This document shows, piece by piece, positions 21,644-30,287 of a stretch of 64,000 nt of DNA. The notes under the pieces were generated by a model, which did not search any database, had not been told where the DNA came from, and saw only the letters and a list, made by a program, of their open reading frames with translations. Source of the DNA: Prochlorococcus sp. HOT208_60m_808M21. GTDB taxonomy: Bacteria; Cyanobacteriota; Cyanobacteriia; PCC-6307; Cyanobiaceae. The DNA lies in assembly GCA_002026005.1 (NCBI GenBank), contig MWOX01000133.1, forward strand, positions 41,199 to 105,198. Reading direction: 5' to 3'. Made by a program: the position numbers and the translations under genes. Numbering within the stretch: the first letter of the stretch is position 1; every line of letters starts with the position of its first letter.

Positions 21644-22807
21644 GTGAATATTGAACTTGGTTTAAATAAAAAAGTCAGACGGGCTTATGGCATCGATGAA
21701 ATAGCTTTAGTCCCTGGTAAAAGAACACTTGATTACGATTTGACTGATCCTTCTTGGTCAATAGGTGATTTCAAAAGAGAAGTTCCGATCGTAGCTAGTG
21801 CCATGGATAGTGTCGTCGATGTCAATACGGCTGTAGAGCTCACAAAATTAGGTTCCCTAGGGGTAATTAATATGGAGGGCATACAAACACGATATGAAAA
21901 CCCTGATGAAATATTGAACCAAATAGCATCAGTCGGAAAGAATGATTTTGTTCCATTAATGCAGAAAATATACAGTGAACCGGTCAAGGAGAGATTGATT
22001 GTAGAAAGAATAAATGAGGTGAAAGAAAGAGGAGGTATAGCAGCTTTTAGTGGGACTCCTCAAGCTGCCATTAAGTTTAAAGAAACACTTAATAATTCTA
22101 AAATAGATTTATTTTTTCTTCAAGGAACAGTTGTTTCTACTGAACATCTAGGTATGGAAGGTAAGGAAACCTTAAATATTAAAGATCTTTGTCAATCTAT
22201 GAATGTCCCAGTTGTAGCGGGTAATTGTGTTACTTACGAAGTTGCAAAACTTCTCATGAATGCTGGAGTTGCAGGATTGATGGTTGGGATAGGACCGGGA
22301 GCGGCATGTACATCAAGAGGAGTATTGGGAATTGGAATCCCTCAAGCAACTGCAATTGCTGATTGTAGTGCGGCAAGAAATGATTACTTAAAAGAAAGTG
22401 GTCGCTATATTCCTATTATTGGTGATGGAGGAATTGTTACTGGCGGAGATATCTGTAAATGTTTAGCATGTGGAGCAGATGCTGTAATGATTGGATCCCC
22501 AATAGCTAAATCCTCAAACGCGCCAGGTAAAGGATTTCACTGGGGTATGGCTACTCCAAGTCCAGTATTGCCAAGGGGCACAAGAATTGAAGTTGGTTCT
22601 ACAGGATCCTTAGAAAGAATAATTAAAGGCCCTGCCTTACTTGATGATGGGACACATAACTTAATAGGAGCCATTAGAACCTCAATGAGTACTCTTGGAG
22701 CAAAAAATATTAAAGAAATGCAAGAAGTTGAAATAGTTATCGCACCATCGCTGCTAACAGAAGGTAAGGTTTATCAAAAAGCTCAGCAGCTTGGGATGGG
22801 TAAGTAG
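21644..22807 (+). CDS. guaB: IMP dehydrogenase, short form without CBS domains
   Basis: GuaB oxidises IMP to XMP with NAD+, the first step to GMP. The catalytic loop GIGPGAACTSRGVLGIG includes the nucleophilic cysteine. The phosphate-binding loop is in IIGDGGIVTGGDICKCLACGADAVMIGSPIA, and the flap region is in GMATPSPVLPRGTRIEVG. At 387 residues it lacks the tandem CBS regulatory domain inserted in most 480-500 residue bacterial enzymes. The start is GTG at 21644. It diverges from gyrA across 179 bases and is followed by the small RNA Yfr1 and trxA, a conserved picocyanobacterial order. Confidence 0.95.
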   Translation: MNIELGLNKKVRRAYGIDEIALVPGKRTLDYDLTDPSWSIGDFKREVPIVASAMDSVVDVNTAVELTKLGSLGVINMEGIQTRYENPDEILNQIASVGKNDFVPLMQKIYSEPVKERLIVERINEVKERGGIAAFSGTPQAAIKFKETLNNSKIDLFFLQGTVVSTEHLGMEGKETLNIKDLCQSMNVPVVAGNCVTYEVAKLLMNAGVAGLMVGIGPGAACTSRGVLGIGIPQATAIADCSAARNDYLKESGRYIPIIGDGGIVTGGDICKCLACGADAVMIGSPIAKSSNAPGKGFHWGMATPSPVLPRGTRIEVGSTGSLERIIKGPALLDDGTHNLIGAIRTSMSTLGAKNIKEMQEVEIVIAPSLLTEGKVYQKAQQLGMGK

Positions 22808-22888
22808 TTCACCTAGAGCAAAATTATAAATCCTTAGTGAATTTAGTATTAATTTGAAAAATTTTCTAATTAGGAGTTATTATTAAAT

Positions 22889-22946
22889 GATGGGGGAAAC
22901 CCCATACTCCTCACACACTAAATCGCCCGATTAATCGGGCTTTTTT
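22889..22946 (+). ncRNA. yfr1: Small regulatory RNA Yfr1
   Basis: The position between guaB and trxA and all sequence elements match cyanobacterial Yfr1. A 5' hairpin TGGGG-GAAA-CCCCA lies at 22891-22904. The unpaired invariant ACTCCTCACAC motif is at 22906-22916. An intrinsic terminator follows, formed by the perfect palindrome GCCCGATTAATCGGGC (22925-22940) with six T. A TATTAT -10 box at 22878-22883 places the 5' end near 22889, giving about 58 nt. Yfr1 is known to be abundant and to block translation of outer-membrane protein mRNAs by pairing through the CU-rich motif. Confidence 0.95.
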
Positions 22947-23037
22947 AGGTATTTTGTTACTTATATTATTTAATCTGTAATGAAATCATCACTTAAAAGA
23001 ATTGCCTGCTAAATTTTCAAAAAGGAATACTTAAATT

Positions 23038-23361
23038 ATGTCATCAGCTCCAGCCGTAACTGATTCTTCATTTGACAAGGATGTACTGCAAAGTGATCTA
23101 CCAGTATTGGTTGATTTTTGGGCACCATGGTGCGGTCCATGTAGGATGGTTGCACCTGTTGTAGAAGAAATCTCAAAAGACTTTGAAGGGAAAATTAAAG
23201 TTTTTAAATTAAACACAGATGAGAATCCAAATGTAGCCAGCCAATATGGAATTAGAAGTATTCCTACGTTAATGATCTTTAAAGGAGGTCAAAAGGTTGA
23301 TACCGTAGTTGGTGCTGTGCCAAAAGCAACTCTTTCGAGCACTTTAACTAAGCATTTGTAA
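23038..23361 (+). CDS. trxA: Thioredoxin (m-type)
   Basis: This small dithiol reductase of the stroma/cytosol is reduced by ferredoxin- or NADPH-thioredoxin reductase and controls Calvin-cycle and other enzymes. At 107 residues, it has the active site WCGPC with Cys32 and Cys35, the conserved Asp in VLVDFWAPW, and the cis-proline in [11 protein letters not shown] ribosome-binding site AAGGA lies about ten bases before the ATG. It sits downstream of Yfr1 and 11 bases before hisH. Confidence 0.98.
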   Translation: MSSAPAVTDSSFDKDVLQSDLPVLVDFWAPWCGPCRMVAPVVEEISKDFEGKIKVFKLNTDENPNVASQYGIRSIPTLMIFKGGQKVDTVVGAVPKATLSSTLTKHL

Positions 23362-23372
23362 ATTTAAAAGCT

Positions 23373-23990
23373 TTGCATAAAATTGGACTTATAGACTATG
23401 GAATGGGTAATATCCATTCTGTAACAAAATCTCTAGAAAGTCTTGGAGAAGAAATTATATTAATTAAAAATTTTAATGATTCCAAGCTTTGTAAGGCGAT
23501 AATACTTCCTGGAGTTGGAGCATTTGATCCAGCGATGAAGAATCTCATAAATACAGATTTGATAACTGATTTGAAATGTTGGATTAAAAGTGGGAAATCA
23601 TTTTTTGGGATATGTTTAGGTCTACAACTCCTTTTTGAATCTAGTGATGAAGGAAAAGTTCAAGGGCTGGGAATTTTAAAAGGAAAAATACAAAAAATAC
23701 CCAATATTGTTAACCAAAGAATCCCACACATGGGTTGGTGCCAACTTTTACCTACAAAACCAAATACATTACTAAAGCTTGAAGAATTAAATAATTGGGT
23801 CTATTTTGTACATTCCTATCATGCAATCCCAGATGACTTAAATATCATTGCAGCTCAGGTTGATTATGGCTCTGAGAAATTAACTGCAATGATTGAGAAT
23901 GATAATTTATTAGCCTGTCAATTTCATCCTGAAAAATCTGGAAAAACCGGTGAAAAACTTTTAAGAAGATGGCTGAGTAATATTCAATAA
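23373..23990 (+). CDS. hisH: Imidazole glycerol phosphate synthase glutaminase subunit
   Basis: HisH hydrolyses glutamine and feeds ammonia to HisF, forming imidazole glycerol phosphate for histidine and AICAR. The 205-residue protein has the oxyanion loop PGVGAFDPAM, the nucleophile in GICLGLQLLF and the catalytic His/Glu in CQFHPEKSG. The start is TTG at 23373, because the family consensus IGLIDYGMGNIHSV begins three residues later and no ATG is available. It is likely cotranscribed with trxA. Confidence 0.96.
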   Translation: MHKIGLIDYGMGNIHSVTKSLESLGEEIILIKNFNDSKLCKAIILPGVGAFDPAMKNLINTDLITDLKCWIKSGKSFFGICLGLQLLFESSDEGKVQGLGILKGKIQKIPNIVNQRIPHMGWCQLLPTKPNTLLKLEELNNWVYFVHSYHAIPDDLNIIAAQVDYGSEKLTAMIENDNLLACQFHPEKSGKTGEKLLRRWLSNIQ

Positions 23991-24003
23991 CAGATGCTTA
24001 GGG

Positions 24004-24603
24004 ATGAAGACTAACTTAAGATTAATAGGTGGTAAAAAACTCCAAAGTCCAAATAATTCTTATACCAGGCCTACAACTTTGAGAGTGAGAGAGGCCTTAT
24101 TTAATATTTTGAACAAAAGAGTTGAAAATAGTAACTGGTTAGATTTATTTAGTGGAACAGGGGCCATATCTTGTGAAGCCTATAATCACGGAGCAAGCAA
24201 AATAATTGCAATTGAAAAAAACAAAATCAACTCTAAAATTTGCTTAGAAAATTTACTCTCATTGGAGAATATAGAGAATAGGAGAAATGATATCGAAGTT
24301 ATTTGTAAAGACGTTTTGAAATGGACAAAACCTAATTATGAGAAGAACTTATCATCCAGAAATATGGATTTAAACAAATTAAAATTTGATTTTGTTTATT
24401 TAGATCCTCCATACGATGCGGATTTCCATGAATTAGTTTTAAATCAATTATTTAAATGTAATCTTTTAAAAAAAGATTCAACAGTTATTTGTGAACATTC
24501 TCCAAACCTTTTTATTAAAAAAAGTACTTTGTGGGAAACTATAGATATAAGAAATTATGGGCAGTCAAGATTAACTTTTTTAATCAATGTCCAGCATCCC
24601 TGA
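24004..24603 (+). CDS. rsmD: 16S rRNA m2G966 methyltransferase (RsmD family)
   Basis: RsmD methylates the exocyclic amine of G966 of 16S rRNA using S-adenosylmethionine. The 199-residue protein shows [15 protein letters not shown] near residue 21, the SAM-binding [19 protein letters not shown] near 46-64 and the catalytic motif LDPPYD near 139. It follows hisH by 13 bases. Its last 24 bases overlap the convergent petG gene on the other strand. Confidence 0.92.
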   Translation: MKTNLRLIGGKKLQSPNNSYTRPTTLRVREALFNILNKRVENSNWLDLFSGTGAISCEAYNHGASKIIAIEKNKINSKICLENLLSLENIENRRNDIEVICKDVLKWTKPNYEKNLSSRNMDLNKLKFDFVYLDPPYDADFHELVLNQLFKCNLLKKDSTVICEHSPNLFIKKSTLWETIDIRNYGQSRLTFLINVQHP

Positions 24604-24699
24604 ACCTCTTCTGTATTGATTCCATGCACTTACGAATAATCCAAGAAGAGTTATTGGAACTAGCCCTAAAACAATTCCACATAGAAGAGGCTCGATCAT
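24580..24699 (-). CDS. petG: Cytochrome b6f complex subunit V (PetG)
   Basis: The gene encodes 39 residues, beginning [20 protein letters not shown] and ending SGMLDID. It is the single-helix PetG subunit needed for cytochrome b6f assembly in the thylakoid. The hydrophobic span covers residues about 5-26, and the conserved AWNQYRRG follows. The 3' end overlaps rsmD by 24 bases tail to tail, and its start is 55 bases from the divergent cytM start. Confidence 0.96.
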   Translation of the reverse strand: MIEPLLCGIVLGLVPITLLGLFVSAWNQYRRGSGMLDID

Positions 24700-24754
24700 T
24701 TTTTTGACTTTTTTGAATTTCTTACTCACAATTGTTACATAGAGACTATTTTTT

Positions 24755-25141
24755 GTGTCAACATCTTCATCAACTGCAGCAGAAAGAGACTTTAAGAGAG
24801 AATTCTTGAAAATTGTTTTTGTTGTATTTGGAGTTTTATTGATTTGTTTTTCAATATTTTTCGTAAATCATCGTGAAAATAATAAATATATTATTGAAAC
24901 TCTTGGGCTTAACGGCTCTACTGAGGAAGGAGATGCTCTTTTTAAGATAAATTGTGTTGGATGTCATGGAATTACAGCAAGAGGATTAGTGGGCCCAGAC
25001 TTACACTCAATAACTCAACGTTTGAGTGATAAAGAGATAATAAAACAAGTTACTGGAGGCCTGACTCCTCCTATGCCAAGTTTTGAAATTGATCCTGTAA
25101 ATATGTCCAATTTATTAAAATATCTTCATAGCCTTGAATGA
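24755..25141 (+). CDS. cytM: Membrane-anchored cytochrome cM
   Basis: This is a class I c-type cytochrome of 128 residues with one haem site CVGCH (about residues 68-72) and a distal methionine candidate in TPPMPSF. An uncleaved-looking hydrophobic anchor spans about residues 17-36, after a short basic N-terminus. This is the cytochrome cM layout, which in Synechocystis influences respiratory versus photosynthetic electron flow. The start is GTG at 24755. The stop overlaps the next gene by four bases (ATGA). Confidence 0.9.
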   Translation: MSTSSSTAAERDFKREFLKIVFVVFGVLLICFSIFFVNHRENNKYIIETLGLNGSTEEGDALFKINCVGCHGITARGLVGPDLHSITQRLSDKEIIKQVTGGLTPPMPSFEIDPVNMSNLLKYLHSLE

Positions 25142-25887
25142 TTTTGGGGAAAAATTTTTCTAATTTAAAGGTAATATTAGTTGAACCAAATGGCCCTTTA
25201 AATGTAGGGAGTGTTGCTAGATTATGTTCCAACTTTGAAGTTGATGAATTAAGAATTGTTTCTCCGAAATGCGATATATTTTCTTTAGAAGCAAAAAAAA
25301 TGGCTCTAAAAGGTCATAAATTTCTTGAAAATTGTAAGATTTTTGATGATCTTAAAAAAGCCATTTTTGACTGTGATTTAGTTCTAGCTTCTTGTGGAAG
25401 GATTGATGTAAATAAAAATTCATTTTTTGGATCTTCTGAAGATATATTTGATTGGACTTTATCCTTTAAAAAGATAAATAATTTAGCAATTATATTTGGA
25501 AGAGAAGATAGGGGTTTAACTAACAGTGAATTGCTTCTGGCAAATAAAACTTTTAATATCCCAACTTCTCAGAATAATCCTTCATTAAATCTCTCTCACG
25601 CCGTTTCAATAGCTTTGTATGAGTTAAATAAGTCATCAAAAAGAAACTTTGATCAAGAACTAAAAGTTTTTAATCTTGCATCATCAAAACAAATTTATGA
25701 TTCGTTTTTGGAGATGGAAGAATTACTTTTGAAGGTTGGATATCTTTTAAAACATACTTCTAAGGCAAAAATCAGTAAATTTAAGAATTTTATTTTGAGG
25801 GCAAATACATCAATGCACGAAATAAATGTTTTAAGAGGAATTGTCCATCAAATAAACTGGTTTTTGAACAATTCAAAAAAAGACTAG
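25138..25887 (+). CDS. SpoU-family RNA 2'-O-methyltransferase (TrmJ-like)
   Basis: The 249-residue protein carries the SPOUT knot motifs: VEPNGPLNVGSVARLCSNF near residues 16-34, LAIIFGREDRGLTNSEL near 120, and PTSQNNPSLNLSHAVSIALYEL near 141. The order and the C-terminal helical extension resemble COG0565 (TrmJ, ribose methylation of tRNA position 32). The exact target is not provable from sequence. It is translationally coupled to cytM by an ATGA overlap, which is probably economy of space rather than shared function. Confidence 0.9.
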   Translation: MILGKNFSNLKVILVEPNGPLNVGSVARLCSNFEVDELRIVSPKCDIFSLEAKKMALKGHKFLENCKIFDDLKKAIFDCDLVLASCGRIDVNKNSFFGSSEDIFDWTLSFKKINNLAIIFGREDRGLTNSELLLANKTFNIPTSQNNPSLNLSHAVSIALYELNKSSKRNFDQELKVFNLASSKQIYDSFLEMEELLLKVGYLLKHTSKAKISKFKNFILRANTSMHEINVLRGIVHQINWFLNNSKKD

Positions 25888-26010
25888 CTACATAAATTAA
25901 TTATGTTAGGTTTTCATTTCTTTATAGCTTTAATTTAAAGGGATATTTACTAAAAACATTTTCTGAAGTAGCATCTATTGATTATTTGAATATTTAAGAA
26001 AACTAAAACT

Positions 26011-27099
26011 GTGCCTACAACAAAGAAAAGAAGAGTTTTTCCTTTTACTGCAGTAATTGGTCAAGAAGAAATGAAATTAGCTCTCTTGTTAAATGTTATT
26101 GATCCAAGAATTGGAGGAGTGATGATAATGGGTGATAGAGGGACTGGAAAGTCTACTACAATCAGAGCCTTAGCTGATTTATTGCCTGCAATCGATGTTG
26201 TTAAAGATGATCCATATAATAGTTCACTAGTCGATCCTGATTTGCAAAGTAAAGAAGTTTTGGAAAAAATTACTCAAGGAGAAAATCTAGAAAGTATTCA
26301 AAAACAAGTACCTATGGTTGACTTGCCCTTAGGAGCCACTGAAGACAGGCTTTGTGGAACCATTGATATAGAGAAGGCTTTGAGCGAAGGTGTTAAGGCA
26401 TTCGAACCAGGTCTTTTAGCAAAAGCTAATAGGGGTTTACTATACGTTGATGAAGTGAATTTACTTGATGATCATTTAGTTGATGTACTTTTAGATTCGG
26501 CTGCTTCAGGATGGAATACAGTTGAAAGGGAGGGAGTATCAGTTCGACACCCTGCAAGATTTGTCCTTATTGGTTCAGGAAATCCAGAAGAAGGTGAATT
26601 AAGGCCTCAACTATTGGACAGGTTTGGAATGAGTGTTGAAGTTAAGACAGTTAGAGATGCTGAATTAAGAGTTCAAGTTGTTGATCAAAGAACTTCTTTT
26701 GATGATAATCCTGATGAATTTTCATTGAGTGTTGAGAAACAACAGGATGAACTTCAACAAAAAGTTATTAAAGCACAAGAAATATTAAATTCTGTTCAAA
26801 TGGATGATGATTTAAGATTGAATATTTCTGCAATTTGTGGAGAACTAGATGTAGATGGTTTACGTGGAGATATTGTTACCAATCGATCAGCAAGGGCAAT
26901 TGCAGCATTTGAGGGAAGAACTGAAGTGCAAGAAGATGACATAGCAAGGGTTATATCTTGTTCTTTAAGGCATAGACTTAGAAAAGATCCCTTAGAACAA
27001 GTTGATTCAGGCGAAAAAGTTATTCAGGCTTTTTGTAAAGTATTTGATTTAGATGAAAAAGAAAATCTATCAAAATTTCAATTATCTGCTGAAGCCTAG
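26011..27099 (+). CDS. chlI: Magnesium chelatase ATPase subunit I
   Basis: ChlI is the AAA+ subunit that, with ChlD and ChlH, inserts Mg2+ into protoporphyrin IX, the first chlorophyll-specific step. The 362-residue protein has Walker [10 protein letters not shown] (about residues 44-52), Walker [17 protein letters not shown], sensor residues in [21 protein letters not shown], and a C-terminal lid domain. The start is GTG at 26011, supported by full-length alignment to the family start [15 protein letters not shown]. It lies five bases before ruvC. Confidence 0.97.
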   Translation: MPTTKKRRVFPFTAVIGQEEMKLALLLNVIDPRIGGVMIMGDRGTGKSTTIRALADLLPAIDVVKDDPYNSSLVDPDLQSKEVLEKITQGENLESIQKQVPMVDLPLGATEDRLCGTIDIEKALSEGVKAFEPGLLAKANRGLLYVDEVNLLDDHLVDVLLDSAASGWNTVEREGVSVRHPARFVLIGSGNPEEGELRPQLLDRFGMSVEVKTVRDAELRVQVVDQRTSFDDNPDEFSLSVEKQQDELQQKVIKAQEILNSVQMDDDLRLNISAICGELDVDGLRGDIVTNRSARAIAAFEGRTEVQEDDIARVISCSLRHRLRKDPLEQVDSGEKVIQAFCKVFDLDEKENLSKFQLSAEA

Positions 27100-27104
27100 T
27101 AACA

Positions 27105-27578
27105 GTGAGAATAATTGGTATTGACCCTGGATTAGCTAGAGTTGGTTATGGAATAATTGAGATAGAAAATGAAAGAAAGATATTATTAGATTGTGGCGTT
27201 ATTGAGACAGGTAAAGATAAAAAAGAAGAAGATAGACTTTATGAGATATTCCAAGATCTTAATGAATTAATAAATCATTGGAACCCAACTGCAGCGGCAG
27301 TAGAAAAATTTTTCTTTTACAGGTCGAGCACTACCATTAGTGTGGTGCAGGCCAGAGGCGTAATTATGATGGTATTGGCCTCAAAAAAAATTCATGTTAG
27401 TGAGTATTCTCCTGCTCAGATAAAATTAACAATTGCTGGATCTGGAAAGGCATCTAAAAAAGATATTCTTGATGCTGTTATGTATAACTTAGATCTTGAC
27501 AAACCTCCAAAACCTGATGATTCAGCAGATGCATTGGCTATAGCACTCACAAAACTAAATGAGGATGGCTTTAACTGA
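27105..27578 (+). CDS. ruvC: Holliday junction resolvase RuvC
   Basis: RuvC cleaves Holliday junctions symmetrically as part of RuvABC. The 157-residue protein shows the RNase H-like acidic residues in [13 protein letters not shown] (Asp6), AAVEKFFF (Glu near 67) and [14 protein letters not shown] (the C-terminal Asp pair). The start is GTG at 27105. It is tightly packed between chlI and the folate cyclo-ligase gene. Confidence 0.96.
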   Translation: MRIIGIDPGLARVGYGIIEIENERKILLDCGVIETGKDKKEEDRLYEIFQDLNELINHWNPTAAAVEKFFFYRSSTTISVVQARGVIMMVLASKKIHVSEYSPAQIKLTIAGSGKASKKDILDAVMYNLDLDKPPKPDDSADALAIALTKLNEDGFN

Positions 27579-27587
27579 AAATTTAAT

Positions 27588-28145
27588 ATGACGATCTTTG
27601 ATAATAAGAAATTGGAGAGGGATACTTTTAGAAAACTAAGAGATGGGACTTCTCTTAATCAAAGAGAAAATGCAGAAAAGAATGTAAGATTATATATTGA
27701 TTCATTTGTTAAGGGACATAAAAATATTGGTTATATAGGCATATATTGGCCTCTAAAAAATGAAGTTGATATAAGAAGTCTTAAGAAAAAATTCACTTTA
27801 GCTTTACCTAGATGTAAAGATAAAAAAGACTTGTTATTTTATCCATGGGACGAAAAACCTCTTACCAAAGATTCTGAGGGAATACTAAGTCCTAACAACT
27901 CTTCTCCATTGAGTCATTTGCAGATAAGCATAATATTTGTACCATGTCTTTCGGTTGATAAAAATTTAACAAGATTAGGTTATGGAGGCGGTTATTTTGA
28001 TAAATTAAGGAGAGATAATGATTGGGCAAATGTTCCATGCATTGGAGTATTAACTTCTAATTGCGTAAGTACGATTCCATTAACTAGAGCTGAGTGGGAT
28101 ATTCCTTTATCTGGCTTTATCACAGAAAAAGAAATATTTGTATAA
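27588..28145 (+). CDS. 5-formyltetrahydrofolate cyclo-ligase family protein
   Basis: The enzyme converts 5-formyl-THF to 5,10-methenyl-THF with ATP and recycles an inhibitory folate. At 185 residues, it shows IGIYWPLKNEVDI (about residues 46-58), a central LPRCKDKKDLLFYPW segment and the signature LTRLGYGGGYFDKLRRD (about 127-143). It follows ruvC by nine bases and precedes sufE by 39, so it is probably in the chlI-ruvC transcript. Confidence 0.93.
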   Translation: MTIFDNKKLERDTFRKLRDGTSLNQRENAEKNVRLYIDSFVKGHKNIGYIGIYWPLKNEVDIRSLKKKFTLALPRCKDKKDLLFYPWDEKPLTKDSEGILSPNNSSPLSHLQISIIFVPCLSVDKNLTRLGYGGGYFDKLRRDNDWANVPCIGVLTSNCVSTIPLTRAEWDIPLSGFITEKEIFV

Positions 28146-28184
28146 TAGAAGACTATTAATTTGATTAATTTATAGCTTTAAAAA

Positions 28185-28604
28185 ATGGAAAATCAGGAAA
28201 AATACAATAATTTATCAAAATTAGTAGAAAAGTTGAAGAAATCAGAAGATCCAAAAAGAAAATATGAATACATTTTGTGGTTAGGCAAAAAATTGAAGGA
28301 GCCTGATAGTGAAATTCTTGTAGAAGAAAATAAAGTTAAGGGATGCGTTTCAGAAGTTTTTGTTAAGGCAACTATTAAAGCCGGTAAATTATTTTGGGAA
28401 GGATATTCTGATGCTCTCATAACAAAGGGTTTGTTGGCCTTTTTAATAAGTGGATTAAATGAATTAACACCAAATCAAGTTGTTGAAATAGATAAGAAAT
28501 TTATAGAAGATACTGGTTTGAAAGCAAGCTTAACCCCTTCACGTTCAAATGGTTTTTTAAACATTTTATTGAAAATGCAGTCTCAAGCAAATGAATTTTT
28601 GTAG
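28185..28604 (+). CDS. sufE: Cysteine desulfurase sulfur acceptor SufE
   Basis: SufE accepts persulfide sulfur from the desulfurase SufS and passes it to the SufBCD scaffold for Fe-S cluster assembly. It has 139 residues. The acceptor cysteine is Cys54 in VKGCVSEVFV, and the family motifs RYEYILWLGKKL-like near residues 25-36 and GLLAFLISGLN near 86 are present. It is upstream of hom by 44 bases. Confidence 0.95.
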   Translation: MENQEKYNNLSKLVEKLKKSEDPKRKYEYILWLGKKLKEPDSEILVEENKVKGCVSEVFVKATIKAGKLFWEGYSDALITKGLLAFLISGLNELTPNQVVEIDKKFIEDTGLKASLTPSRSNGFLNILLKMQSQANEFL

Positions 28605-28648
28605 GCCTAATAATATAAAATTAAACTCAAAGTTAAAAGAAATAAAAA

Positions 28649-29950
28649 ATGAGAAAATGCAAAATTGGGATTGTAGGTTTTGGAACTGTAGGTTCAGGGA
28701 TTTATAAAATATTAAGTTCTGAAGTTGATTCACATCCTATCTTAAAAGAAATAGAAATCGCGAAAATAGCAGTTAAAGATCTTAATAAAAAAAGGGATAT
28801 TGAGCTAGACAATAATTTATTAACTGATGATCCATTTAAATTAATTAATGACCCCTCTATAGATGTAATTGTTGAAGTAATGGGTGGAGTTGATTTGGCA
28901 AAAGATATTATTCTGCAATCATTAAAATTAGGTAAATCTGTTGTTACTGCAAATAAAGCTGTTATTGCAAGATATGGAGAAGAAATATACAATATTGCAT
29001 CTAAAGAAGGAGTGTATATCTTGTCAGAAGCTGCTGTTTGCGGTGGGATTCCAATAATTGAACCCTTAAAAAGATCATTAAAAAGTAACAGCATAAAAAA
29101 AATGGTTGGGATAATAAATGGCACAACAAATTTTATTCTTTCAAAGATGGCGAATGAAAAAGCTGATTATAAGGAGACTTTAAAATTGGCCCAAAGCCTT
29201 GGTTACGCAGAATTTGATCCAACTGCAGATGTTGAGGGGCATGATGCTGCTGATAAGATTTCAATCCTTAGTGAACTCGCATTTGGAGGGAAAATCAAAA
29301 GAGAGGATATAAATTCTGAGGGTATTAGTAAAATTAATCTCAAGGATATCGAATATGCCAATAAATTAGGATTTGAAATAAAACTTTTAGCACTCTCCGA
29401 AAGGGGACAAAAAAATAGTAATGATTCACTTGCTTTGAATATTTGGGTAGGCCCTTCTTTGATTCCAAAATCTCATCCATTGGCAACAGTTAAGGGAGTT
29501 AACAATGCCTTATTGATAGAGGCTGAACCTCTAGGAGAGATAATGTTGTATGGTCCAGGTGCAGGGAGTGGCCCAACTGCTGCATCTGTAGTATCAGATA
29601 TATTAAATCTGCATGCCGCCTCAGTAAAAAATAATAATTCAGTCGATCCATTGTTATCTTTTGATTTCTGGAGAACCTGTCATGTCATAGAATCTTCACA
29701 AATAAACAAAAAAAATTACCTTAGAATTATTTGTCTTGATAGTCCAGGTGTCATAGGAAAGATTGGAGATATTTTTGGAAAGAATAATGTATCAATCGAA
29801 TCAATTGTTCAACTTGATGCAAGTGAGGACAAAGCAGAAATTGTCGTTATTACTCATGAGGTGAATAATGGAGATTTTGAGAGATCGAAAGATGGAATAA
29901 ATTCGCTAAATGAAGTCAAAATTATTGCAAGTCAATTAAGTTGTATTTAA
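28649..29950 (+). CDS. hom: Homoserine dehydrogenase
   Basis: Hom reduces aspartate semialdehyde to homoserine for threonine and methionine synthesis. The 433-residue protein has the NAD(P)-binding GIVGFGTVGSGIYKIL (about residues 7-22) and VVTANKAVIARYG. The catalytic region includes GGIPIIEPLKRSL, GIINGTTNFILSKM and LAQSLGYAEFDPTADVEGHD. A C-terminal ACT domain (about 350-430, PGVIGKIGDIFGKNNVSIES) normally mediates threonine feedback. It is a normal full-length enzyme. Confidence 0.97.
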   Translation: MRKCKIGIVGFGTVGSGIYKILSSEVDSHPILKEIEIAKIAVKDLNKKRDIELDNNLLTDDPFKLINDPSIDVIVEVMGGVDLAKDIILQSLKLGKSVVTANKAVIARYGEEIYNIASKEGVYILSEAAVCGGIPIIEPLKRSLKSNSIKKMVGIINGTTNFILSKMANEKADYKETLKLAQSLGYAEFDPTADVEGHDAADKISILSELAFGGKIKREDINSEGISKINLKDIEYANKLGFEIKLLALSERGQKNSNDSLALNIWVGPSLIPKSHPLATVKGVNNALLIEAEPLGEIMLYGPGAGSGPTAASVVSDILNLHAASVKNNNSVDPLLSFDFWRTCHVIESSQINKKNYLRIICLDSPGVIGKIGDIFGKNNVSIESIVQLDASEDKAEIVVITHEVNNGDFERSKDGINSLNEVKIIASQLSCI

Positions 29951-30020
29951 AAAAATAGTTTGCAAATTTCTTTATAGCTTGGTAAACCAAAGAAAGTAAG
30001 TTTTTGGTTTTAGAACCTTA

Positions 30021-30287
30021 ATGATTCATTCAAAACTATTAGACAGTGAAAATAATAATTTAATTTCTTCTGAAAACCTTTATAAAGGTGCTTGTGTAAA
30101 AATTAAAAATAGCAATAAGACTTTTCAAGTAATTGGTCTAAATATAAGTAAAGAAATTTGTTGGGTGAGAGAGTGGCCTTTTGCCTGTAATTCTAAAAAA
30201 ACATTTGCTTTAGAAATAAATCAAATAACCTTACAAATTTTCTGCTCAAATAACTCTTCAGAAAAACTAAGTATTTATAAAATATGA
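30021..30287 (+). CDS. Small conserved hypothetical protein
   Basis: The 88-residue protein is soluble, with alternating beta-type stretches (ACVKIKNSNKTFQVIGL, CWVREWPF, TFALEINQITLQIF) that could form an SH3-like barrel. That is only a visual impression and I assign no function. Its stop overlaps the start of the downstream ABC binding-protein gene (ATGA at 30284-30287), so it is translated with that operon. Confidence 0.7.
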   Translation: MIHSKLLDSENNNLISSENLYKGACVKIKNSNKTFQVIGLNISKEICWVREWPFACNSKKTFALEINQITLQIFCSNNSSEKLSIYKI

